64,000 nt of DNA from Lentzea sp. NBRC 105346 (GTDB taxonomy: Bacteria; Actinomycetota; Actinomycetes; Mycobacteriales; Pseudonocardiaceae), in NCBI RefSeq assembly GCF_030269605.1, contig NZ_BSTQ01000008.1, positions 77,601 to 141,600 on the forward strand. The letters are read 5' to 3'. How positions within the stretch are numbered: position 1 is the first letter of the stretch; the number at the start of each line of letters is the position of its first letter. This document shows, in pieces, positions 45,148-54,318 of the stretch. The translations under genes and the position numbers were made by a program. The notes beneath the pieces are model-generated. The model searched no databases. It had not been told where the DNA came from and was given only the letters and a program-made list of their open reading frames with translations.

Positions 45148-46188
45148 GTGCCGCGCATGAGGATCATCGCGGCACTCTGTTCGTTCGTCTTGGGTTCGCT
45201 AGTCCTGCTCCTCCCTGGGGTCGCACAAGCCGACGCGCCCTTCTGGGAGCTGAAGCCCACCGGTACCGACGCCCGCCTGCGCGGCCTGTCGGCCGTCAAC
45301 AGCCAGGTCGCCTGGGTCAGCGGCAGCAAGGGCACCGTGCTCAGAACAACCGACGGCGGCCGGTCGTGGCAGTCCGTCGCCCCGCCCGACACCCAGACAC
45401 TCGACTTCCGCGACATCGAGGCGTTCGACCGCGACACGGCGGTGGCGCTGTCGATCGGCGAGGGCGAGGCCTCGCGCATCTACCGCACGAACGACGGCGG
45501 CCGCACGTGGCGGGAGTCGTTCCGCAACACCGACCCCAAGGCGTTCTACGACTGCGTGGCGTTCTTCGACCGCTGGCGGGGTCTCGCGCTCAGCGACCCG
45601 GTCGACGGGAAGTTCCGGGTTCTGTCCACAAAGGACGGAGGTCGGTCCTGGCAGCTCGCACCGACCGAGATGCCGGACGCTCTCGAAGGCGAGTTCGCGT
45701 TCGCGGCCAGTGGGCAGTGCATCACCACGAGCGGCAACAGCGCGTGGATCGCTACCGGCGGCGGCGCGAAGGCCCGCGTCCTGCACTCGCGCAACGGTGG
45801 GCGCACCTGGGCGGCATCTGACACCCCGCTGCCCAGCGGGGCCGCGGCGGGTGTGTTCGCGGTGGCGTTCCGGACGCCGTGGCAGGGCGTCGCGATCGGC
45901 GGCGACTACCTCAAGCCCACCGATCCCACGCCGGCGCTCGCGCTGACGCGGGACGGGAAGACCTGGAACCCCACGAAGCAGGCGCCGGTCGGGTACCGGT
46001 CCGGTGTCGCCTACCAGGGCCGGTCGCTGGTCGCCGTCGGCCCGACGGGCACGGACGTCAGCCGCGACGGTCAGCACTGGAGCAAGGCCGACGACGGCAG
46101 TTTCGACACCGTGGACTGCTCGCACACGTGCTGGGCCGCGGGCGAGAAGGGGCGGGTCGGGCGTTTGTCGCGCGGCGCACTCGGGTAG
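45148..46188 (+). CDS. Secreted beta-propeller (BNR/Ycf48-like) protein
   Basis: This 346-residue protein has a signal peptide (MRIIAALCSFVLGSLVLLLP... cleaved after AQA). It is followed by repeated beta-propeller blades with the Asp-box pattern: VLRTTDGGRSWQSV, IYRTNDGGRTWRES, VLSTKDGGRSWQLA, VLHSRNGGRTWAAS and ALTRDGKTWNPT. Such propellers bind sugars or proteins; actinomycete versions are annotated as Ycf48-like or oxidoreductase-like without known function. GTG 45148 has GGAG seven bases upstream; ATG 45157 is an alternative. Confidence 0.82.
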   Translation: MPRMRIIAALCSFVLGSLVLLLPGVAQADAPFWELKPTGTDARLRGLSAVNSQVAWVSGSKGTVLRTTDGGRSWQSVAPPDTQTLDFRDIEAFDRDTAVALSIGEGEASRIYRTNDGGRTWRESFRNTDPKAFYDCVAFFDRWRGLALSDPVDGKFRVLSTKDGGRSWQLAPTEMPDALEGEFAFAASGQCITTSGNSAWIATGGGAKARVLHSRNGGRTWAASDTPLPSGAAAGVFAVAFRTPWQGVAIGGDYLKPTDPTPALALTRDGKTWNPTKQAPVGYRSGVAYQGRSLVAVGPTGTDVSRDGQHWSKADDGSFDTVDCSHTCWAAGEKGRVGRLSRGALG

Positions 46189-46197
46189 ATCACCGAG

Positions 46198-47049
46198 GTG
46201 TTCGACGGCTTCGAGCTGCGTCGTGTCGACGTCGGTGAGGCCGTGCTGCGGGTGAGGACCGGTGGTGTCGGGCCGCCGGTCCTCCTGCTGCACGGGCACC
46301 CGCGCACGCACACGACGTGGCACCGCGTGGCACCGCTGCTGGCGCGGACGCACACGGTCGTCTGCCCGGACCTGCGCGGCTACGGCGAGTCCAGCAAGCC
46401 CGGTGACTACTCGAAGCGCGCGATGGCCCGCGACCTCGTGCGGCTGATGAGCAGGTACGACTCGTTCGACATTGTCGGACACGATCGCGGTGGTTACGTC
46501 GCGACGCGGCTCGCGTTCGACCATCCCGAACGGGTTTCGAAGCTCATCGCGCTGGACGTGGTCCCGATCGGTGCCGCGCTGCAACGCTGCGACGCGACCT
46601 TCGCCAGCCGCTGGTGGCACTGGTTCTTCCTGGCGCAGCAGGACACCGCCGCACGCGTGATCAGCGCCGACCCGGACACCTGGTACCGCGCGAAGTACGC
46701 CGACAAGGCCGATCGGATGGGCGAGGAGAACTGGGCGGACTTCCAGAAAGCCATCCACGACCCCGAGACCGTGCGCGCGATGTGCGGCGACTACCGGGCC
46801 GGGCTGGAGATCGACGGACCGCTGGACCTGGCCGATCACGCCGCGGGCAAGAAGATCGAGTGCCCGGTGCTGGTGTTGTGGGCGTCGCGGGACGACCTCG
46901 GCGACCTCTACGGCGACGTGCTCGCGGTGTGGCGCGAATGGGCGGCCGACGTACGCGGCCGGAGCATCGACTGCGGGCACCACATCGCCGAGGAGGCACC
47001 CGAGGAACTCGTCGAGGCCATCGAGAACTTCGGGTCAACGGCCCGTTGA
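46198..47049 (+). CDS. Haloacetate dehalogenase-like alpha/beta hydrolase
   Basis: This 283-residue hydrolase resembles fluoroacetate/haloacetate dehalogenases: LLLHGHPRTHTTWHRVAP, PDLRGYGESSKP, the Asp nucleophile in DIVGHDRGGYVATRLAFDHPERV, and catalytic His in SIDCGHHIAEEAPEELVEAI. The substrate cannot be fixed from sequence. It follows the beta-propeller gene by 9 bp. Two palindrome copies (46464, 46515 imperfect) lie around the nucleophile elbow. Confidence 0.87.
   Translation: MFDGFELRRVDVGEAVLRVRTGGVGPPVLLLHGHPRTHTTWHRVAPLLARTHTVVCPDLRGYGESSKPGDYSKRAMARDLVRLMSRYDSFDIVGHDRGGYVATRLAFDHPERVSKLIALDVVPIGAALQRCDATFASRWWHWFFLAQQDTAARVISADPDTWYRAKYADKADRMGEENWADFQKAIHDPETVRAMCGDYRAGLEIDGPLDLADHAAGKKIECPVLVLWASRDDLGDLYGDVLAVWREWAADVRGRSIDCGHHIAEEAPEELVEAIENFGSTAR
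46464..46480. repeat. Dispersed 17-bp palindrome, GTTCGACATTGTCGGAC
   Basis: One arm change. It encodes Phe-Asp-Ile-Val-Gly-His, leading into the catalytic elbow of the hydrolase; a second imperfect copy starts 51 bp downstream. Confidence 0.8.
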
Positions 47050-47097
47050 CGACGAGTCCTCGCGTGAGTGAACGACGATCGGCGTTAGGGTCTGTGC

Positions 47098-48063
47098 GTG
47101 GCAATCGCACGCGCCGAGAGACTCGTCAACCTGGTGTTGTGCCTGCTGTCGACCCGCCAGTTCCTGACAGCCGAGCGCATCCGCGCCATCGTCCCGGGCT
47201 ACGCCGACGCACCGACGGACGAGGCGTTCTTCCGCATGTTCGAACGCGACAAGTCCGAACTGCGCGACCTCGGCGTGCCGCTGGAGACCGGCAAGGGCGT
47301 CGACGGGACCTTCTCCGATGGGTACCGGATCGCGCGGCGCGACTACGAGCTGGGCGACATCGACCTCGAACCCGATGAAGCCGCTGCCGTGGCGCTGGCC
47401 GCGCGGCTGTGGGACTCGCCGCAGCTCACCGGCGCCGTGCACGGGGCGTTGATCAAGCTGCGGGCCGCGGGCGTGGACGTCGACGACGCCGCGCCCGCGG
47501 TCGTGGAGCCCAAGGTGCGCACGAGCGAGCCCGCGTTCCCGCCGCTGCTCGCGGCGGTGCAGAAGGCGCAGGCGGTGCGGTTCGACTACCGGCCGCCGCC
47601 GCCCGCGCAGCCCAAGACGCGGACCGTCGAACCGTGGGGTGTCGTCGCGTGGCGCGGGCGGTGGTACCTCGTCGGGCACGACCGGGACCGGGACGCGCCG
47701 CGCTGCTTCCGGCTGTCGCGCGTCGCCGGGGCCGTCCAGACCGTCGGCAAGGCCGGTGAGGTGCAGGTGCCCGAGGGGCTCGACCTGCTGAGCTTCGTGG
47801 CCCGCACGGAGGTCGCGCCGACGCCGAGCGCACCCGCGAAGCTGTGGGTGGCCAAGGACCGGGCGCACGGGTTGCGCAGGCACGCGACGATCGTCGACCG
47901 CCGGGACGACGGCGACGTCATCGAACTCGATCTCAAGTTCCCGGACAGCGCCGCCAAGTGGATCGCCGGCTTCGGGCCGGACGTCGTGGTGCTCGAACCG
48001 GAACTGCTCGCCAAGTCCGTCCGGGAACGACTGCTGGGGGTGCTCGAGAGTGAACGCCGCTAA
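47098..48063 (+). CDS. pafB: WYL-domain regulator PafB
   Basis: This 321-residue protein has an N-terminal winged helix (RLVNLVLCLLSTRQFLTAERIRAIVPGY), a WYL domain (EPWGVVAWRGRWYLVGHDRDRDAPRCFRLSRV) and a C-terminal WCX extension. With PafC it forms the activator of the RecA/LexA-independent DNA-damage response in mycobacteria; the WYL parts sense a nucleic-acid ligand. GTG 47098. pafC overlaps its end by 14 bp, so the two are made together. Confidence 0.95.
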   Translation: MAIARAERLVNLVLCLLSTRQFLTAERIRAIVPGYADAPTDEAFFRMFERDKSELRDLGVPLETGKGVDGTFSDGYRIARRDYELGDIDLEPDEAAAVALAARLWDSPQLTGAVHGALIKLRAAGVDVDDAAPAVVEPKVRTSEPAFPPLLAAVQKAQAVRFDYRPPPPAQPKTRTVEPWGVVAWRGRWYLVGHDRDRDAPRCFRLSRVAGAVQTVGKAGEVQVPEGLDLLSFVARTEVAPTPSAPAKLWVAKDRAHGLRRHATIVDRRDDGDVIELDLKFPDSAAKWIAGFGPDVVVLEPELLAKSVRERLLGVLESERR

Positions 48064-49021
48064 CGACCGGCTGCCGCGGTTGCTCGCGCTCGTGCCGTAC
48101 CTGCTCAACCGGCCGGACATCGACGTCGCCGAGGCCGCCGCGGACTTCGGCATCACGCCGAAGCAGCTGCGCAAGGACCTCGAGCTGCTGTGGATGTGCG
48201 GCCTGCCCGGCTACGGGCCCGGCGACCTGATCGACATCACCTTCGAGGGCGACCGGATCACGGTCAGCTTCGACGCGGGCCTGGAGCGGCCGCTGCGGCT
48301 CACCGCGGCCGAGGCGGCCAGCCTGCTCGTCGCGTTGCGCGCGCTCGCCGAGACGCCCGGCGTCGTCGACACCGACGCCGTGCAGCGGGCGCTCGCGAAG
48401 ATCGAGAAGGCCGTGGGCGACGCGCAGCCCGCCGGGCTCGCCGTGGGGCTGGGCCTGCGGGAACGCGCGGAGACCACGCAGATCCGCGACACCGTCTCGC
48501 ACGCCGTCAAGCACGAGCGCGCGCTGCGGATCAGGTACTACTCGCAGGCCCACGACCAGATCAGCGACCGCGTGGTCGACCCGATGCGGCTGCTGCTCGT
48601 AGAGGGGCGCGGGTACCTCGAGGCCTGGTGCCGGTCGGCGCTGGGCGTGCGGCTGTTCCGCGTCGACCGGATCGACGAGGTGACCGAGCTGGACGAGCCG
48701 TCGGCGCCGCCACCGCACGCCGAACCGACCGATACATCGGAGGGGTTGTTCCAGCCGGAGGATGGCCAGCGGCTCGCCATCCTGACCCTGGAGCCCGACG
48801 CGCACTGGGTGGCCGAGTACTACCCGGTCGACCTGGTCACCGAGCTCGGCGACGGCCGCACGCGGGTGCTGATGCGGTACGCGGACACGTCGTGGATGGT
48901 CCGGCTGCTGCTCGGCCTCGGCGGTGAAGTGCACGTCGAGCAGCCGGAGGAGCTCGCGGCGCAGGTCAGGAGCCGCGCGGAAGAAGCATTGAGGCGGGCG
49001 GATCATCTTTTGTCCACCTAG
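48050..49021 (+). CDS. pafC: WYL-domain regulator PafC
   Basis: This 323-residue partner of PafB has an N-terminal winged helix (RLLALVPYLLNRPDIDVAEAAADFGITPKQLRKDLELLWMCGLPGYGPGD), a WYL domain (HERALRIRYYSQAHDQISDRVVDPMRLLLVEGRGYLEAWC) and a C-terminal WCX domain. It overlaps pafB by 14 bp. The order pafB-pafC-tatA-tatC is conserved in actinobacteria. The gene after it is a small membrane protein, 18 bp away. Confidence 0.95.
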   Translation: MNAANDRLPRLLALVPYLLNRPDIDVAEAAADFGITPKQLRKDLELLWMCGLPGYGPGDLIDITFEGDRITVSFDAGLERPLRLTAAEAASLLVALRALAETPGVVDTDAVQRALAKIEKAVGDAQPAGLAVGLGLRERAETTQIRDTVSHAVKHERALRIRYYSQAHDQISDRVVDPMRLLLVEGRGYLEAWCRSALGVRLFRVDRIDEVTELDEPSAPPPHAEPTDTSEGLFQPEDGQRLAILTLEPDAHWVAEYYPVDLVTELGDGRTRVLMRYADTSWMVRLLLGLGGEVHVEQPEELAAQVRSRAEEALRRADHLLST

Positions 49022-49039
49022 GCCGTATACGGTTATGAC

Positions 49040-49303
49040 GTGCCGTACACGCCGACACTGGTGCTGGTCGGGCTCGGACTGGTCGTGCTGGTTGCGATCA
49101 TGGCCCGAGTCATCCGATCCTTGCGCCGATTCACCAGCACACGCACTCTGGTGAGTGACAGGGTCGGCGACGGCGTTGGTCTGCTCAAGGCGCGGTCCGC
49201 GGCGCTGAAGGTGGCCTTCGCCGAACGGCGTCCGGATCAGGCCCGCGAGGGCGGACCCCGCGTACGATCGATGCGGGGGAGACAGGAGGATCACCGTGCC
49301 TAA
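49040..49303 (+). CDS. Small single-pass membrane protein between pafC and tatA
   Basis: This 87-residue protein has one N-terminal helix ([20 protein letters not shown]), then a basic amphipathic stretch ([20 protein letters not shown]) and a charged tail. The layout, one helix plus amphipathic helix, resembles TatA itself. It overlaps the tatA start by 8 bp. It is not found in the M. tuberculosis order as I know it. Function unknown; a helper of Tat or an unrelated membrane factor are both possible. Confidence 0.7.
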   Translation: MPYTPTLVLVGLGLVVLVAIMARVIRSLRRFTSTRTLVSDRVGDGVGLLKARSAALKVAFAERRPDQAREGGPRVRSMRGRQEDHRA

Positions 49304-49583
49304 CCTCGGACCCACCGAGCTGATCATCATCGCTGTGGTGATCATCCTGCTGTTCGGTGCGAAGAAGCTGCCCGACATGGCGCGTTCGCTCGGCCGGTCG
49401 GCCAAGATCTTCAAGGCCGAGACCAAGGGCCTGCGCGACCCCGACGCGTCGGACGAGCCCGCCCAGCAGCAGCCGGTTCAGCAGCAGCCCCAGCAGCTTC
49501 CGCCGGCCCAGCCGCAGGTTCAGCAGCAGCCGCAGGTCGCGCCGCCGATCGAGCAGACGCAGCAGAACAAGGCCAACAGCTGA
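49296..49583 (+). CDS. tatA: Twin-arginine translocase subunit TatA
   Basis: This 95-residue pore-forming subunit of the Tat translocon has [41 protein letters not shown], the TatA transmembrane helix, FG hinge and amphipathic helix. The tail (residues 50-95) is unusually rich in Gln and Pro, echoing the QQP tails of the membrane proteins at 9.8-13.3 kb. GTG 49296, overlapping the previous gene. tatC follows 38 bp later. Confidence 0.95.
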   Translation: MPNLGPTELIIIAVVIILLFGAKKLPDMARSLGRSAKIFKAETKGLRDPDASDEPAQQQPVQQQPQQLPPAQPQVQQQPQVAPPIEQTQQNKANS

Positions 49584-49621
49584 CCGTCTTCGGTTACTGA
49601 CCTGTAAGGACGGTTAGCGAG

Positions 49622-50572
49622 GTGGCAAGTCCGTTCCGGTGGTTCGCCGAACGCCGGGAACGCGGCAAGCGCCGTCGGGGCAACCCCGACGGCACCATGT
49701 CGCTCAAGGAACACCTGTACGAGCTGCGTCATCGGCTCGGTGTCGCGTTGTTGTGGGTCGCCCTGGGGGCGGTGCTCGGGTTCCTCTGGTTCATGTTCAA
49801 GATCGGTCCGATCCCGTCGCTCGGGAAGCTGATGACCGATCCGTACTGCCAGCCGGACCTCAAGCCGTTCCGCGCCGACATCGGCGGCGAGTGCAAGCTG
49901 CTGCAGACGGAGCCGTTCGAGGCCTTCATGATCCAGCTGAAGGTCGGCACGGCGGCGGGCATGGTCATGTTCAGCCCGGCCTGGCTGTACCAGCTGTGGG
50001 CGTTCATCACGCCCGGCCTGTACGCGAAGGAGCGCAGGTTCGCGCGCACCTTCGTGTTCTTCGCGGCGATCCTGTTCTGCGCGGGCGCCGTGCTCGCCTA
50101 CTGGGTGGTGCCTCAGGGCCTGAAGGTGCTGATGGGCTTCGGTGGCGACCAGTTCATCACCGCGCTCACCGGTGGCAAGTACATCTCGTTCGTGCTGTCC
50201 CTGCTGGTGATCTTCGGCGTGAGCTTCGAGCTCCCGCTGCTCGTGGTGATGCTGAACCGCGCCGGGATCATCTCGTACGAGAAGCTCAACAAGTGGCGGC
50301 GCGGCCTGATCATGGGCCTGTTCGTGTTCGCCGCGATCGCCACGCCGGGCACCGACCCGATCTCGATGGTCGCGCTGGCCGTCGCACTGACGGGCCTGTT
50401 CGAGCTCGCCATCCAGATCGCGCGCGTCCACGACAAGCGCAAGGCGCGGGAACGCAAGGACGACGGCTGGGACGGCCTCTCGGACGACGAGGCGTCGCCC
50501 GAGTACATCCCGTCCGACGCCGAGGGCAATCTCCCCGGCGAGAAGCGCGTCAACTACGACGAAGCCACGTGA
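49622..50572 (+). CDS. tatC: Twin-arginine translocase subunit TatC
   Basis: This 316-residue, six-helix membrane protein binds the twin-arginine signal. MSLKEHLYELRHRLGVALLWVALGAV is the conserved N-terminal segment with the signal-binding Glu/Arg. There are long periplasmic loops with PEPFxAFMIQLKVG-like TEPFEAFMIQLKVG, and the last helix is followed by a charged actinobacterial tail. Its stop overlaps the next gene by 4 bp. Clients in this window could include the twin-arginine-signal pseudogene at 28472. Confidence 0.95.
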   Translation: MASPFRWFAERRERGKRRRGNPDGTMSLKEHLYELRHRLGVALLWVALGAVLGFLWFMFKIGPIPSLGKLMTDPYCQPDLKPFRADIGGECKLLQTEPFEAFMIQLKVGTAAGMVMFSPAWLYQLWAFITPGLYAKERRFARTFVFFAAILFCAGAVLAYWVVPQGLKVLMGFGGDQFITALTGGKYISFVLSLLVIFGVSFELPLLVVMLNRAGIISYEKLNKWRRGLIMGLFVFAAIATPGTDPISMVALAVALTGLFELAIQIARVHDKRKARERKDDGWDGLSDDEASPEYIPSDAEGNLPGEKRVNYDEAT

Positions 50573-51438
50573 CGCGCGCGGCACTGCTGGTCGTGCCCGC
50601 CTCCGGTAAGGGGCGGGCCGCCAAGATGGCCGGCTCCACGGCTGCCGAACTGCGTTCGGCAATGTCGAACGTCGACCTGCTCGTGGCGTCCGACGCCGAG
50701 GGCACGCTGGCCCTGGCGCGCCGGGCGGTCGAGGACGGTGTGGACCTGTTGGTCGTGCTGGGCGGCGACGGAGCCGCCCACCTCGCCATGCAGGCGTGCG
50801 CGGGGACGCCCACGGCGCTCGGCATCGTGCCCGCCGGAACGGGCAACGACCTCGCCAAGGCCTGTGGCACCACTTCGGTCGACGATGTCGTACGCGGTTC
50901 GCGCCGGACGATGGATCTCGGCCGGCTCTCGACCGGCACCTGGTTCGCGACCGTGCTGTGCGCGGGATTCGACTCGGCGGTGAACGAGCGGGCCAACGCG
51001 ATGCGCTGGCCGTCCGGGCCGCGGCGCTACGACCTCGCGGCGGTGGCCGAGCTGGCCGCGTTGCGCGCGGCACCGCTGGTCATCGAGACGGAGTCCGACA
51101 TTGTCGAACTGGACGCGACATTGGTGGCCGTCGGCAACACGCGGTGCTACGGCGGTGGCATCCCGGTGTGCCCGGACGCGCGGGCCGACGACGGGCTGTT
51201 CGACGTGACCGTGGTGTCCAAGGTCAGCCGGTTCACGCTGGTCAAGACGCTGCCCACGTTGCGGACCGGGCACCACACCGAGCATCCCTATGTGCGGACG
51301 TTCCGGGCTCGTTCGGTGGCGTTGTCCGGGGACAACGGGTGGGTCGGGTACGCGGACGGGGAGCGGCAGGCGGAGCTGCCGTTGTCGATGGAGACGGTTC
51401 CGGACGCTCTCACGGTGGTCTCAATGACTTCAGTGTAG
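50569..51438 (+). CDS. Diacylglycerol/lipid kinase-family protein
   Basis: This 289-residue protein of the DagK/YegS fold shows LLVVPASGKGRAA, the VLGGDGAAHLAMQACAG nucleotide motif, GIVPAGTGNDLAKACG, and YADGERQAELPLSM in the C-terminal beta domain. It phosphorylates a lipid or sphingoid substrate at the membrane. GTG 50569 overlaps the tatC stop (GTGA). It holds two complete palindrome copies (50654, 51093) and a weak one near 50877. The gene is often found at this place between tatC and helY. Confidence 0.92.
   Translation: MTRAALLVVPASGKGRAAKMAGSTAAELRSAMSNVDLLVASDAEGTLALARRAVEDGVDLLVVLGGDGAAHLAMQACAGTPTALGIVPAGTGNDLAKACGTTSVDDVVRGSRRTMDLGRLSTGTWFATVLCAGFDSAVNERANAMRWPSGPRRYDLAAVAELAALRAAPLVIETESDIVELDATLVAVGNTRCYGGGIPVCPDARADDGLFDVTVVSKVSRFTLVKTLPTLRTGHHTEHPYVRTFRARSVALSGDNGWVGYADGERQAELPLSMETVPDALTVVSMTSV
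50654..50670. repeat. Dispersed 17-bp palindrome, GTTCGGCAATGTCGAAC
   Basis: Complete copy with one G/A change, in the lipid kinase gene; read as Arg-Ser-Ala-Met-Ser-Asn-Val. Confidence 0.85.
51093..51109. repeat. Dispersed 17-bp palindrome, GTCCGACATTGTCGAAC
   Basis: Identical to the two copies at 35621 and 35939 although the host genes are unrelated; read here as Ser-Asp-Ile-Val-Glu-Leu. Confidence 0.85.
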
Positions 51439-51493
51439 AGTGAAAACAATCATCGCGGACGCACCCGCTCGCCCGATGTGAAAGCCTTGAGGG

Positions 51494-54235
51494 GTGTCAG
51501 GTACCTCCTCGTCCCCCGCCGAGGCTTACGCGGCCTCCCGCCGCAAGGCGGCAAGGCCCAAGCTGGCCGATTTCGGCTCAGTGATCTCCTTCGAGCTCGA
51601 CCCGTTCCAGCGGCAGGCTTGTGAGGCGCTGGAGGACGGCCACGGCGTGCTCGTGTGCGCCCCGACGGGCGCGGGCAAGACCGTGGTCGGGGAGTTCGCC
51701 GTCCATCTCGCGTTGAGCGAGGGCCGGAAGTGCTTCTACACGACGCCGATCAAGGCGTTGTCGAACCAGAAGTTCTCCGACCTGGTCAACCGGTACGGCG
51801 CGGACAAGGTCGGCCTGCTGACCGGCGACACGTCGGTCAACGGCGGCGCGCCCATCGTCGTCATGACGACCGAGGTGCTGCGCAACATGCTCTACGCGGG
51901 CTCCAGCACGCTCGATGGCCTGTCGTACGTCGTCATGGACGAGGTGCACTACCTCGCGGACCGGTTCCGCGGACCGGTGTGGGAGGAGGTGATCCTGCAC
52001 CTGCCCGAGCACGTGCGGGTCGTCAGCCTCTCCGCGACCGTCAGCAATGCCGAGGAGTTCGGCGAGTGGCTGGTCGAGGTGCGCGGCGACACGACCGTCG
52101 TGGTCGACGAGCACCGGCCGGTGCCGCTGTGGCAGCACATGATCGTCGGCAACCGGATGCTCGACCTGTTCGAGGGTGATGAGCAGCGCGCGCGGATCAA
52201 CTCGCAGGTGCTGCGGCAGACCGAGGAGCTGACGCGGTTCCACGTGCCGTGGAGCCGCGGGCGCAAGGGCAACGGCGGGCGCCCGCCGCGCAACAGCGGC
52301 TACAAGCCACCCAGCAGGATCGACATGATCCAGCGGCTCGACCAGGCCGGGCTGCTGCCCGCGATCGTGTTCGTGTTCAGCCGCGCCGGCTGTGACGCGG
52401 CGGTCGCGCAGACCGCGCGGGCCGGGCTGCGGCTCAACACCCCGGAGGAGACCGACCAGGTCCGGGTGATCATCGACGAGAAGACCCGCGACCTGCCCGA
52501 GGCCGACCTGATGGTGCTCGGGTACTGGGAGTGGCGCGAGGCTCTGGAGCGCGGCATCGCGTCGCACCACGCGGGGCTGCTGCCGGCGTTCAAGGAGACC
52601 GTCGAGGAGCTGTTCGTCCGCGGCCTCGTGAAGGTCGTGTTCGCGACCGAGACGCTCGCGCTGGGCATCAACATGCCCGCGCGCACGGTCGTCCTCGAGA
52701 AGCTCGTCAAGTACAACGGCGAGGCGCACGTCGACCTGACGCCGGGGGAGTACACGCAGCTCACCGGCCGCGCCGGCCGCCGGGGGATCGACGTCGAGGG
52801 GCACGCGGTCGTCGTGTGGCAGCCCGGCATCGACCCCAAGCAGGTCGGCGGTCTCGCGTCGACCCGGACGTATCCGCTCAGAAGCTCGTTCCGGCCGGGC
52901 TACAACATGGCCGTCAACCTGGTGCACCAGCTCGGTGCCGCCGCCGCGCGCGAGATCCTCGAGCAGTCGTTCGCGCAGTTCCAGGCGGACCGGTCGGTCG
53001 TGGGGCTGGCGCGGCGGATCGACCGCAACCGCGAGGCGCTGCACGGGTACAGCGAGTCGATGACGTGCCACCTCGGCGACTTCGAGGAGTACGCGACGCT
53101 GCGCAGGCGGATCGCGGACCGCGAGAAGACGTTGTCCCGGCAGAACACCAACGCGCGGCGCATCGAGGCCGCCAAGTCGCTGGAGAAGCTCCGCAAGGGC
53201 GACGTGATCGCCGTTCCGTCCGGGCGCCGGACCGGGCTGGCGATCGTCATCGATCCGGGGCTGGAGCCGCTCGGCGAGGCGCGGCCGCTCGTCGTCACCG
53301 AGGACCGGTGGGCCGGCCGCCTGTCGTCGGCGGACTTCCCGGCGCCGGTCGAGGTGCTCGGGCACGTCCGGCTGCCGCGGCAGGTCGACGTGCGGTCACC
53401 CCGGTCCCGGCGCGACCTGGCGTCGACGCTGCGCAACACCGGCATCGTGGCGCCGTCGGGGCGGCGCAAGAAGACGACCCCGGACGACGACGCCGAGCTG
53501 GCGACGCTGCGCCGGGCGTTGCGCGCGCACCCGTGCCACGGCTGCGAGCAGCGCGAGGACCACGCGCGCTGGGGAGAGCGCTACCACCGGCTGCTGTCGG
53601 AGACCGAGCAGCTGGAGCGCAAGGTGTCGGCGACGACGCACTCGCTGGCACGGCAGTTCGACCGCATCCGCGCGCTGCTGCGGCAGCGCGGCTACCTGAG
53701 CGAGGACGACGCGGTCACCGAGCACGGCAAGCGGCTGACCCGGTTGTACAGCGAGTCGGACCTGCTGGCCGCGGAATGCCTGCGGCACGGCGTGTGGAAG
53801 GGCCTCGGGCCGCCCGAGCTGGCGGCCGTGGTGTCGTCGCTGGTGTACGAGGCGCGCCGCGACGGCCCGGTCGACGCGGCGCTGCCGCAGGGCGCGGTGT
53901 CGGACGCGATGACCGCGACCATCCGGCTGTGGGCGGAGATCGAGGACGACGAGCGGGCCCACAAGCTGGAGCGCACGACGCGTCAGCCGGACCCCGGTTT
54001 CGCCTGGCCGGTGTTCCGCTGGGCGCGCGGCGAGTCGTTGGAGAAGGTGCTCAGCGCGGCCGAGGCCAGCGGCGCCGAGCTCGGCGCGGGTGACTTCGTG
54101 CGGTGGTGCCGGCAGGTGATCGACCTGCTCGACCAGATCCGGGACGTGGTCGGCGGGAAGGACCCGGTGGGCGCCGCTGCGGCAAAGGCCGTAGACGCGT
54201 TGCGCCGAGGGGTCGTGGCCATGGCCACGGTATGA
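51494..54235 (+). CDS. helY: Ski2-like DEAD/DEAH-box RNA helicase HelY
   Basis: This 913-residue superfamily 2 helicase has Walker A APTGAGKT at 56-63, DEVH at 149-152, LSATVSN, and QLTGRAGRRGID in the second RecA lobe. A long C-terminal part includes the rRNA-processing arch and DSHCT-like domain (from about residue 740, LAAECLRHGVWKGLGPPELAAVVSSLVYEARRDG). Relatives of Mtr4/Ski2 act on structured RNA. GTG 51494 has TGAGG just upstream. It is in the conserved tatC-helY order. Confidence 0.95.
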   Translation: MSGTSSSPAEAYAASRRKAARPKLADFGSVISFELDPFQRQACEALEDGHGVLVCAPTGAGKTVVGEFAVHLALSEGRKCFYTTPIKALSNQKFSDLVNRYGADKVGLLTGDTSVNGGAPIVVMTTEVLRNMLYAGSSTLDGLSYVVMDEVHYLADRFRGPVWEEVILHLPEHVRVVSLSATVSNAEEFGEWLVEVRGDTTVVVDEHRPVPLWQHMIVGNRMLDLFEGDEQRARINSQVLRQTEELTRFHVPWSRGRKGNGGRPPRNSGYKPPSRIDMIQRLDQAGLLPAIVFVFSRAGCDAAVAQTARAGLRLNTPEETDQVRVIIDEKTRDLPEADLMVLGYWEWREALERGIASHHAGLLPAFKETVEELFVRGLVKVVFATETLALGINMPARTVVLEKLVKYNGEAHVDLTPGEYTQLTGRAGRRGIDVEGHAVVVWQPGIDPKQVGGLASTRTYPLRSSFRPGYNMAVNLVHQLGAAAAREILEQSFAQFQADRSVVGLARRIDRNREALHGYSESMTCHLGDFEEYATLRRRIADREKTLSRQNTNARRIEAAKSLEKLRKGDVIAVPSGRRTGLAIVIDPGLEPLGEARPLVVTEDRWAGRLSSADFPAPVEVLGHVRLPRQVDVRSPRSRRDLASTLRNTGIVAPSGRRKKTTPDDDAELATLRRALRAHPCHGCEQREDHARWGERYHRLLSETEQLERKVSATTHSLARQFDRIRALLRQRGYLSEDDAVTEHGKRLTRLYSESDLLAAECLRHGVWKGLGPPELAAVVSSLVYEARRDGPVDAALPQGAVSDAMTATIRLWAEIEDDERAHKLERTTRQPDPGFAWPVFRWARGESLEKVLSAAEASGAELGAGDFVRWCRQVIDLLDQIRDVVGGKDPVGAAAAKAVDALRRGVVAMATV

Positions 54236-54318
54236 GAAACGTTCGGGCGTCGGAGTGGGTGGCGCCCGATCAATGTGGTTGGATCGCGCCGAACTGATGT
54301 GAACACGGAGGTCGAGCA

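Noticed and set aside
49584..49621. Terminator between tatA and tatC
   Set aside because: The CCGTC/GACGG arms are only 5 bp with a loop of about 20 bases; tatA and tatC are more likely one transcript.
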